NCBI GenBank assembly: GCA_035362935.1
Contig: DAOSEC010000002.1
Location: forward strand, 38,072-102,071
DNA: 64,000 bases
Reading direction: 5' to 3'
Source: DAOSEC01 sp035362935
GTDB lineage: Bacteria; Bacillota_I; Bacilli_A; ML615J-28; CAG-313
A program made the position numbers and the translations under genes. The notes beneath the pieces are model-generated. The model was not told the DNA's origin, did not search any database, and saw nothing but the letters and a program-made list of their open reading frames with translations. Within the stretch, counting starts at the first letter, position 1. Every line of letters begins with the position of its first letter. Shown here piece after piece: positions 16,121 through 22,667 of this stretch.

Positions 16121-16228
16121 ATGAAAAAGATTAATTTAAAGAATAATGGAAACAAAAACACAAACAATGAACTAGTAATCAAATTTAGCAGCGAAACAAC
16201 TGTAAACCCTGTAGTATTACCATTTTAA
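16121..16228 (+). CDS. Type B small peptide precursor, copy 4 (sequence-diverged)
   Basis: Thirty-five residues, differing from copies 2-3 at only one amino acid (Asn for Thr at residue 8), yet ten other codons carry silent changes (for example Lys7, Asn9, Leu18, Ile20, Lys21, Phe22, Ser24, Thr27, Pro30, Phe35). This excess of silent over replacement change is strong evidence for selection on the peptide. It is preceded by type A spacer DNA (AGGAGAAGG), so the array is a mosaic. No terminator follows before the kinase-like gene. Confidence 0.78.
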   Translation: MKKINLKNNGNKNTNNELVIKFSSETTVNPVVLPF

Positions 16229-16299
16229 TTTCAACTTGTTATTTATCAAAGAACATTGATTACAATATACATCAATCATCAAGAATGGAGATGGTATGA

Positions 16300-17613
16300 A
16301 TGAGAAATACCAATGATTGGAGCATAATAGAAAAATACAACAAACAAGATGGTGATTTTTTCTATTTTGTGAATTATAGAGGAAAAGATAAAAAGAAGTT
16401 TTCTAATGACAAAAGATACATTATGAAGACGTTAAGCAACCAAAAGGATTTTGAACGTCGATCCAGAATGTTACGAGAAATTTCTAATCTTCGATCTCTC
16501 AATAATCCTGGTATTGCAAAAGTGTTTGATACCAATGTAGAGTTATTTGAAGATGTTTCAAATAAACTATTTTTTGTCACGGAGTTTATAGAAGGATCTA
16601 GTTTAAAGGATTTAATTAAAGATCATAATATCTCATTTGATGATAAAATAAAAAGTTTCATTCAACTCATTAACATTATGAGCTATTGTCATGAAAATGG
16701 TGTATATCATCAACATTTATTACCAAATAACATTATATGTCGAAATGATATAGTTACTGATTTGGTTTTAATTGATTATGGACTTTCTTTTAACATTACA
16801 ACAAATGAAGGTATGCCAAGAGTGTTGAAAAACATAGATCAACAATTTTTAAGTTTACCAGAACTAGGTAAGTATCAAAATTTCCAAAAACATGATCCTA
16901 GATCAGACATAACTCTTTGTTGTGGTATTTTGTTTTATATGCTTACTGAGCTGAACCCACTATATTTACTAGATCACTATCTACTTAAACCTCATCAAAG
17001 GGCATCAAGTAGAGTCAAGTTAAAAGAAGTTTCAGGAACTCACTTTGATAAATTAAACCGCATTTTTGATATTGCATTTAACATCGACATAGATAAAAGA
17101 TTTCAATCTTTTCAAGCGTTATTAATAGAATTACAAGATGATCATTATGATGTTGAAACAGATATGGATGATCATATAATGGATGCTATGTATGATAAAG
17201 ATAATAGTATAGTTAAGTTTGAAACATCAAACAATAATGCATCAATTTCTATTCTGGTTGAACTCTCAACTAATATTGATAGGATTATGAGGTATGTAGC
17301 AAGGAAACTGCGTGGATATATTACAGTTCATCTATGTGATCGAACACTTGACTATCCAAACTATAGTCTTCATCATACATATGAGTTTAGTAGCATCGAC
17401 CATTTTTTAGATACAACGTCTGTAGTAGTAAATACAATGTTGGAAAAGAGTGAAATTATTTTGTATATCAACGATCCAATCAGCAGAAAGGAAATTGCTC
17501 GTATGCCGATTGCTGATTGTAAGCAATATTTCAAAACAGCTACACTGAAATTAAAACGACACTTTGATAAAAGATTACTTCATCATTATAATATAAGCGA
17601 AGCATTTGCATGA
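16300..17613 (+). CDS. Protein-kinase-fold protein with altered HRD motif (pseudokinase candidate)
   Basis: The N-terminal 280 residues read as a Ser/Thr-kinase-like domain: ATP Lys in RYIMKTL (Lys43), alpha-C Glu60, hinge FVTEFIEGSSL (about 92-102), catalytic loop HQHLLPNN (137-144) and metal motif DYG (159-161), then DPRSDIT. The loop should be HRDLKPxN. The catalytic Asp is His139 and the Lys is Leu141, while Asn144 and Asp159 remain, so nucleotide binding is likely but phosphotransfer doubtful. There is no clear Gly-rich loop. Residues about 285-437 form an unrecognised domain. No membrane segment. GGAG at 16287-16290 sets the start. It is 71 bp after the last small peptide gene with no terminator between, so it is probably read with the array, and a terminator follows it. 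Confidence 0.75.
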   Translation: MRNTNDWSIIEKYNKQDGDFFYFVNYRGKDKKKFSNDKRYIMKTLSNQKDFERRSRMLREISNLRSLNNPGIAKVFDTNVELFEDVSNKLFFVTEFIEGSSLKDLIKDHNISFDDKIKSFIQLINIMSYCHENGVYHQHLLPNNIICRNDIVTDLVLIDYGLSFNITTNEGMPRVLKNIDQQFLSLPELGKYQNFQKHDPRSDITLCCGILFYMLTELNPLYLLDHYLLKPHQRASSRVKLKEVSGTHFDKLNRIFDIAFNIDIDKRFQSFQALLIELQDDHYDVETDMDDHIMDAMYDKDNSIVKFETSNNNASISILVELSTNIDRIMRYVARKLRGYITVHLCDRTLDYPNYSLHHTYEFSSIDHFLDTTSVVVNTMLEKSEIILYINDPISRKEIARMPIADCKQYFKTATLKLKRHFDKRLLHHYNISEAFA

Positions 17614-17634
17614 CAATCTCTTTTCATTTGTAAG

Positions 17635-17672
17635 AAGCATCTATTTAACATAAGTTAGATAGATGCTTTTTA
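17635..17672 (+). terminator. Terminator after the kinase-like gene
   Basis: AAGCATCTAT / ATAGATGCTT stem, extended inside by TAAC/GTTA, followed by a T-rich run. It marks the end of the accessory locus. Confidence 0.85.
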
Positions 17673-17701
17673 TTGTTTTACTATGGTGTAAGTGCTATAA
17701 T
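17673..17701 (+). promoter_or_regulatory. Upstream promoter before topA
   Basis: TTGTTT at 17673-17678, 17-base spacer, TGc-TATAAT at 17696-17701. A further extended -10 (TGa-TATAAT, 17747-17755) lies downstream. The DNA to topA holds no convincing gene, so this is either a long topA leader or a small transcript. Confidence 0.65.
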
Positions 17702-17836
17702 GAGAACGAAAGCAAAAGCAAAACCGAACAAGCATAAACTAACTTGTGATATAATACAAAAAACAAGACATAAACCATTATTAGTTGTAAATGGTGAAAT
17801 GTACAAATTTTCGCAACAAATAAAGGTAAAAAACAC

Positions 17837-17865
17837 TTGCAAGCAATTTTCTATAGTGTTATAAT
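17837..17865 (+). promoter_or_regulatory. topA promoter
   Basis: TTGCAA at 17837-17842, 17-base spacer, TGt-TATAAT at 17860-17865; AAAGGAG follows before the GTG start. Confidence 0.85.
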
Positions 17866-17893
17866 CTAATTCGCGAATAAAGGAGCTGATATC

Positions 17894-19993
17894 GTGGCTA
17901 CTAAACTAGTTATCGTTGAGTCACCAGCAAAATCAAAAACAATTGAAAACTATCTCGGAAAAGACTATACTGTGTTGTCAAGTGTTGGACACATTAGAGA
18001 TTTGGTAGTAAAAGGTCGAGGTGGATTTGGTGTCGATATAGAAAATAATTTTAAACCAGAATATAGAGTGCTGTCGGACAAAGCCGATATTGTAAAAAAA
18101 CTAAAAAAAGCTGCTGATGAAGCAGAACATATCTTTTTAGCAACTGACCCTGACCGCGAAGGAGAAGCAATCAGTTGGCATTTATCAGAAGTTTTGAATC
18201 AACCCAAAGATAAGGTATCAAGAATTGTATTTAATGAGATTACGAAAAATGCCATTTTGTATGCGATATTAAATGATAGAGGTATTGATCAAGATTTGGT
18301 ATATTCTCAAGAATCTAGAAGAATATTAGATAGAATCATCGGTTTTCGACTAAGTTCTTTAATGCAACAAAAAATTGGATCTAAGTCAGCAGGACGAGTT
18401 CAGTCAGTTGCATTAAAGTTGATTGTTGATCGAGAAAAAGAAATAGAATCATTTATTAAAGAAGAATACTGGGAAATTATTGCTGAAGTCGTTAAGAAAG
18501 GTTTAGCACTAAAGGCTAAATTTTATGGTGATCTTGACGGTAAAATCAAACTATCGAATCAAAGAGAAACCGATGATATTATAAAGCAATTACATAAGAA
18601 TCCGTATATAGTTAAAGATATTATTGTCAAAAATAGAAATAAGGCTTCAAAACCACCATTTATCACTTCAACATTACAACAAGAAGCAAGCGGGAAATTC
18701 AATTATAATTCAAGAAGAACCATGATGATTGCTCAAAGGCTTTATGAAGGAATAGACCTAGAAAACGAACGTATCGGTTTGATTACTTATATGAGAACAG
18801 ATTCTATTCGTTTATCAAATGAGTTTATCACAGCAGCAAAAGATCACATCACAAAAAAATATGGTGAAAAATACTACAAAGGTGTTAAAAAAAGTTCAGC
18901 TAAAGGTCAAAATGTACAAGACGCGCACGAAGCAATTAGACCTACTAGTCTAAAATACACCCCAGACTCGATTAAAAAATATTTAAATGCAGAAGAATTT
19001 AAAATTTATTCCTTAATATATAATAGAGCACTCGCCTCATTGATGAGTGATGCTATCGTAGAAGATACAAAAATTGAAATTCACAATGGTGTATTTATTT
19101 TCTATTTGGATGGTGAGTTGGTAAAGTTTGACGGATATTTAAAAATTTATGAAGAGTTTGACATTGATGAGCATGAAGAAAATAAGAGTTTACCGGAGTT
19201 TCAAATTGGGGAACAACTGCACTTAGAAACACTCACTCCAATTCAAAAGTTTACTTCCCCACCAAGTCGATATTCAGAAGCTAGATTAATTCGTAAAATG
19301 GAAGAACTTGGAATTGGTCGTCCATCTACTTATGCAATGACAATGGATACACTTAGAATCCGTAGTTATGTTACGATGGATAAAAAGACATTTGTTCCAA
19401 CCGAACAAGGCAGAATTACTATTGAGCAATTAGAACAATTCTTTCATGAAATCATTAATGTTAAATATACAGCCAATATGGAAACCATACTGGATGACAT
19501 TAGTGAAGGTAAACGTGTGTGGTATGAAGAACTGCGTACATTTTATGATAAGTTTGCTCCACTGATTGAACATGCTAGGGACAATATGGTAAAGATCTAT
19601 CCAAAACCGACAGATGAATTTTGTCCTACTTGTGGGCTGCCACTACTGATAAGACGCGGTCCATTCGGAGAATTTACAGCTTGCAGCGGATATCCAAAGT
19701 GCAAGTTTATTAAAAAGGCACCAAAAAAGGAAGATATCAAAACAGGTGTAACATGTCCTATATGCAACGAAGGTGAAATTGTTGAACGCATTGCGAATCG
19801 TGGAAGATCAAAGGGAAAACTATTCTATGCATGTAATCGATATCCAAAATGTAAAACAACATTCTCTGGAATTCCAAACGGAACCTCATGTGAAACATGT
19901 GGAGCGGTTATGGTATCAGTTGAGGATCAATCTATTTGTTCAAATGAGAAATGTAAAACAAGAAAAAAGGAACAAATCAAGCAAGAAAAGTAA
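17894..19993 (+). CDS. topA: DNA topoisomerase I
   Basis: Type IA topoisomerase that relaxes negative supercoils. The TOPRIM domain opens the protein (VIVESPAKSKTIENYLG, DPDREGEA near 85-92). The active-site Tyr is Tyr299 in ITYMRTDS. Three zinc-ribbon-like Cys4 clusters close the 699-residue protein (about 577-600, 622-653 and 663-682). The GTG start is fixed by AAAGGAG. In many Firmicutes topA follows rnhB-dprA; here it follows the accessory locus. Confidence 0.97.
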   Translation: MATKLVIVESPAKSKTIENYLGKDYTVLSSVGHIRDLVVKGRGGFGVDIENNFKPEYRVLSDKADIVKKLKKAADEAEHIFLATDPDREGEAISWHLSEVLNQPKDKVSRIVFNEITKNAILYAILNDRGIDQDLVYSQESRRILDRIIGFRLSSLMQQKIGSKSAGRVQSVALKLIVDREKEIESFIKEEYWEIIAEVVKKGLALKAKFYGDLDGKIKLSNQRETDDIIKQLHKNPYIVKDIIVKNRNKASKPPFITSTLQQEASGKFNYNSRRTMMIAQRLYEGIDLENERIGLITYMRTDSIRLSNEFITAAKDHITKKYGEKYYKGVKKSSAKGQNVQDAHEAIRPTSLKYTPDSIKKYLNAEEFKIYSLIYNRALASLMSDAIVEDTKIEIHNGVFIFYLDGELVKFDGYLKIYEEFDIDEHEENKSLPEFQIGEQLHLETLTPIQKFTSPPSRYSEARLIRKMEELGIGRPSTYAMTMDTLRIRSYVTMDKKTFVPTEQGRITIEQLEQFFHEIINVKYTANMETILDDISEGKRVWYEELRTFYDKFAPLIEHARDNMVKIYPKPTDEFCPTCGLPLLIRRGPFGEFTACSGYPKCKFIKKAPKKEDIKTGVTCPICNEGEIVERIANRGRSKGKLFYACNRYPKCKTTFSGIPNGTSCETCGAVMVSVEDQSICSNEKCKTRKKEQIKQEK

Positions 19994-20042
19994 ACGCCGA
20001 AACAACACGTATATTAAATATCAAAAAAACAACTAAATATTG

Positions 20043-20071
20043 TTGACAACAACTTTAGCCAGTGTTATAAT
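20043..20071 (+). promoter_or_regulatory. Near-consensus promoter of a candidate small RNA
   Basis: TTGACA at 20043-20048, 17-base spacer, TGt-TATAAT at 20066-20071. It is the best promoter match in the window, yet no open reading frame follows. Confidence 0.9.
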
Positions 20072-20076
20072 AATAA

Positions 20077-20220
20077 GCGGAAATGAGAGAGCGCTCTCTT
20101 TCCCTGAATTCATTGTTAGAAATATTCAGTACACCTTACAAACTGATTAGCCCCCCCTAATTGGTTTATAATAAGGAGAAGAAAAGAACCCTTTGAAGTA
20201 AAATCAATGGGTTCTTTTCT
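20077..20220 (+). ncRNA. Candidate small RNA with C-rich loop
   Basis: The transcript is bounded by the strong promoter and a terminator hairpin, giving about 144 nt without a plausible coding frame. It can fold into a 5' hairpin (GGAAA, bulge, GAGAG / CTCTC, TTTCC with AGCG loop), then CTGAAT/ATTCAG, then AAACTGATTAG / CTAATTGGTTT (two G-U pairs) exposing a C-rich loop from a run of seven C at 20151-20157, and finally the terminator. C-rich loops are known in Firmicutes sRNAs that pair with ribosome-binding sites. It shows no signature of SRP RNA, RNase P RNA or tmRNA, and I did not recognise 6S RNA. A leader left behind by a deleted gene is an alternative. Confidence 0.55.
20086..20099. promoter_or_regulatory. 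Perfect palindrome at the start of the small RNA (hairpin or LacI-family-like operator)
   Basis: AGAGAGCGCTCTCT is a 14-bp perfect palindrome about 10 bp after the expected transcription start. Its central CG and length resemble GalR/LacI-family operators, but it also forms the stem of the first RNA hairpin. Confidence 0.45.
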
Positions 20221-20221
20221 T
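20182..20221. terminator. Terminator of the small RNA, shared with the convergent gene
   Basis: AAAAGAACCC (20182-20191) pairs with GGGTTCTTTT (20209-20218), with an inner TTGA/TCAA pairing. The opposing gene stops at 20226, so the hairpin can serve both directions. Confidence 0.8.
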
Positions 20222-20225
20222 ATTG

Positions 20226-21173
20226 TTATTTATCTTCTTCAGTATCTTCATCTTTTTTTGTTTCGCTTAGAATTGACCCAAATGCAGAGCGCTTAAGTGG
20301 ATCTTTTTCGATAGGGATAAGCGAGTCATCTTCTTCGGAATAAAAATCTTCTGTATCCGTTGGTTTTGCAAATGGATTGGATTCATCTTTTTTTGGAGTT
20401 GGTATTATCGGCTTTTCAAAGGGGTCAGAGGTTGCGGAACCTCTAATTTTTTTACCTTCCTTAGGTAGTGGTGGAATTTGCTCAAGCGGAACTTTTTTTG
20501 TAAAAGGATTGCTTTCTTTTGACTTAGGTTCTGGTGTAATTTGGTCAACTGGAATTTGATCTAAAATTGTCATCTTTTTCGCTGTCGCAATGACGGAACC
20601 AATTTCTTTTAACATTTGGTTTGTTTCTTTGGTTGGTGATGCATAAATTACATTGACATCGCTCGCACTTAAACCAAAACTCTTTGCTAAAAAGAAAGTA
20701 TTAATTGGTTTATTGGTACAAATTTCCACATAAAATTGTTTTTTTACATTGCCAGATAAAATGACAATACCTACTATTGAAAGGATTGCACCTACACCTA
20801 GTCCAATATAGCCATAGAGAATATCTTGCACAGGTATCATTGTGGTAAAACTAAGGACTGCTCCGAATGCTGCAATCAATAATCCAATGACTAAAAGCCA
20901 TGTTCCTATATTTTTTCGCTTTAGATTAACAGTCCTACCAAAACCACTTCGAATTGCACCTACATCGTGAATCGGGATTTCATATGTAGTTGTCGATGAT
21001 TCTTTCGATGTTTTTGATTTACCTATGAAAATTAGTCTTTCATTGGTAATTCCAATGATTCCTTCTCCAGAAGAATCACTTAGATTAATGCAATTGTAGA
21101 TTTTAACATACTTTTCACCAGGAATAGGTAGAATATAATTATCTAGATTTTGAACTATATCTTTTTTTGACAT
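20226..21173 (-). CDS. Membrane protein with bacterial PH-like domain and NPF-type tail
   Basis: A 315-residue protein of unknown function. Residues about 15-85 resemble a bacterial PH-type fold (GIIGITNERLIFIG, IPIHDVGAIRSGFG). Two membrane helices follow at about 95-115 and 124-143, then a short conserved-looking segment and a low-complexity acidic, Pro-rich C-terminus with repeated ESNPF or SDPF motifs. ATG 21173 is preferred over GTG 21182 because GAGGTG is spaced for it. It is a single-gene unit on the minus strand, convergent with the small RNA. The tail may be an interaction platform; no partner is evident. Confidence 0.75.
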   Translation of the reverse strand: MSKKDIVQNLDNYILPIPGEKYVKIYNCINLSDSSGEGIIGITNERLIFIGKSKTSKESSTTTYEIPIHDVGAIRSGFGRTVNLKRKNIGTWLLVIGLLIAAFGAVLSFTTMIPVQDILYGYIGLGVGAILSIVGIVILSGNVKKQFYVEICTNKPINTFFLAKSFGLSASDVNVIYASPTKETNQMLKEIGSVIATAKKMTILDQIPVDQITPEPKSKESNPFTKKVPLEQIPPLPKEGKKIRGSATSDPFEKPIIPTPKKDESNPFAKPTDTEDFYSEEDDSLIPIEKDPLKRSAFGSILSETKKDEDTEEDK

Positions 21174-21300
21174 CGAAAACACCTCGTTTCTTCAAAATAA
21201 TTATAGCAGTATTTTCAAGTGTAGTCAAATATAGTTTATATATTTCAAATTGTCATGGGGAGTTACTAAAAATAATGAGTGAGATATAAATGAAATATAG

Positions 21301-21329
21301 TTGGAATTTAAGTAAAAAATTGGTATAAT
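21301..21329 (+). promoter_or_regulatory. Promoter of the ftsY-ylxM-ffh operon
   Basis: TTGGAA at 21301-21306, 17-base spacer, TGg-TATAAT at 21324-21329. Confidence 0.85.
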
Positions 21330-21365
21330 AATTATAGTTAAAAAAGGAATGAACAAGAGGTTAGT

Positions 21366-22337
21366 ATGGGTTTTTTTGATATATTTAAAAACAAAGATAA
21401 GAGAAAAGCAGCTGATAAATATCGAATAGGAATGGAGAAAACAAGAAATACTTTCTTTTCCAAACTGAAAGCAATATTGTCTGGTCACAATCAGATAACA
21501 GATGAACTATTCGATGAATTAGAAGAAATCTTCATTATGGCGGATATTGGCGTTGATACGGTTGTCAAGTTTATCGATGAACTAAAGGAAGATGATAGAG
21601 TCAATGGAATGACTTCTGCTCTTGAATTACAACCAATCATCATTGATAAAATGTTTGAACTCTACTTAAAAAATGAAATTGTAGACTCTAATTTACGGAT
21701 CAATAAGAACGGATTAACCGTTGTGCTATTTGTTGGCGTCAATGGTTCCGGGAAAACAACAACAATTGCGAAAGTTGCGAACAAACTAAAAAAAGAAGGG
21801 AAGAAAGTGTTGCTTGTAGCTGGAGATACCTTTCGTGCAGCGGCAGTAGATCAATTGGAAATATGGGCATCACGAGTTGGTGTTGATATAGTTACAAAAG
21901 AGTCTGGAAGTGATCCTGCAAGTGTCGTGTATGATGCGTTAGAACAAGCAAAAGCAGGAAAGTACGATATTTTGTTGTGTGATACTGCAGGTCGATTACA
22001 AACAAAAGTGAATTTGATGAAAGAGTTAGAGAAAATAAAAAAAATCATTTCAAGAGAAGTTGAAGGAGCTCCTCAAGACACGCTACTTGTAGTAGATGCA
22101 ACAACGGGTCAAAATGGACTATCTCAAGCAAAAGCGTTTATCGAAGCAACTGAGGTAAGTGGAGTTGTGCTAACAAAACTAGATGGTACTGCAAAAGGGG
22201 GTATTGTTCTAGCGATACGAGATCAGTTCGGGATACCGATTAAGTTTGTAGGTCTTGGTGAAAAATTAGATGACTTAGAATACTTTGATGTAGAAAAATA
22301 TATCTACGGGTTGTTTGCTGAAATGGTGGATGAATAA
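21366..22337 (+). CDS. ftsY: Signal recognition particle receptor FtsY
   Basis: GTPase that docks SRP-ribosome complexes at the membrane. NG domain with G1 GVNGSGKTTT (from about residue 124), DTFRAAA, DTAGR and TKLDG. The 323-residue length leaves only a short basic N-terminal helix (FFDIFKNKDKRKAADK) in place of the acidic A domain, as in many Gram-positive forms. The start follows GAGG. It leads the SRP operon. Confidence 0.97.
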   Translation: MGFFDIFKNKDKRKAADKYRIGMEKTRNTFFSKLKAILSGHNQITDELFDELEEIFIMADIGVDTVVKFIDELKEDDRVNGMTSALELQPIIIDKMFELYLKNEIVDSNLRINKNGLTVVLFVGVNGSGKTTTIAKVANKLKKEGKKVLLVAGDTFRAAAVDQLEIWASRVGVDIVTKESGSDPASVVYDALEQAKAGKYDILLCDTAGRLQTKVNLMKELEKIKKIISREVEGAPQDTLLVVDATTGQNGLSQAKAFIEATEVSGVVLTKLDGTAKGGIVLAIRDQFGIPIKFVGLGEKLDDLEYFDVEKYIYGLFAEMVDE

Positions 22338-22338
22338 T

Positions 22339-22662
22339 ATGAACGAAATGTATGGGAAAAAAGTTCACCTAACTCAATTATATGATTTCTATGGGAACCT
22401 ACTTACTAAACGTCAACAGGAAATATTTGAAATGTATCATATGAATGATTTTTCTCTAGCAGAAATTGCATCTTCGTTAGACATTAGTCGCAATGCAGTG
22501 TTTGATACATTAAAAAAAGTAGAAGCAAGTTTGGACGATTATGAAGAAAAACTTAAGTTATCACACTTATATCAAATTAGGATGAGGTTGCTAAATGACT
22601 TAAAAGAACATACCGATCAATTTGGATTGGATCTTATCGAACAACTAGAAGGAATGGAGTAG
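22339..22662 (+). CDS. ylxM: YlxM family SRP-associated HTH protein
   Basis: A 108-residue protein of the UPF0122/YlxM family with a sigma-like helix-turn-helix (QEIFEMYHMNDFSLAEIA then DISRNAVFDTLKK). YlxM is known to associate with the SRP system and is encoded between ftsY and ffh in Firmicutes, as here. I place the start at ATG 22339, one base after the ftsY stop; an earlier in-frame TTG at 22315 lies inside ftsY. Confidence 0.93.
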   Translation: MNEMYGKKVHLTQLYDFYGNLLTKRQQEIFEMYHMNDFSLAEIASSLDISRNAVFDTLKKVEASLDDYEEKLKLSHLYQIRMRLLNDLKEHTDQFGLDLIEQLEGME

Positions 22663-22667
22663 TAACT

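Noticed and set aside
15073..16228. The hydrophobic small peptides might be type I toxins.
   Set aside because: No antisense promoter or antitoxin RNA was seen, and the conserved part is the C-terminal octapeptide and not the hydrophobic helix. Type B copies are not hydrophobic.
15073..17613. The locus might be a lanthipeptide or other RiPP cluster with a LanL/LanKC-type kinase domain.
   Set aside because: The peptides have no Cys, there is no lyase, cyclase, ABC exporter or protease, and the kinase-like gene lacks the catalytic Asp. It is kept only as a weak alternative.
17673..17864. Possible 63-residue protein between the kinase-like gene and topA.
   Set aside because: The frame overlaps promoter elements, has no ribosome site and a Lys-rich composition typical of chance frames in AT-rich DNA.
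19773..20036. Possible 87-residue frame overlapping the end of topA.
   Set aside because: It lies in the zinc-ribbon coding part of topA in another frame and continues only briefly into the gap, without a ribosome site.
20077..20220. The small RNA might be 4.5S/SRP RNA, tmRNA or 6S RNA.
   Set aside because: No SRP domain IV loop, no tRNA-like ends, and no long imperfect rod with a central bubble could be drawn.
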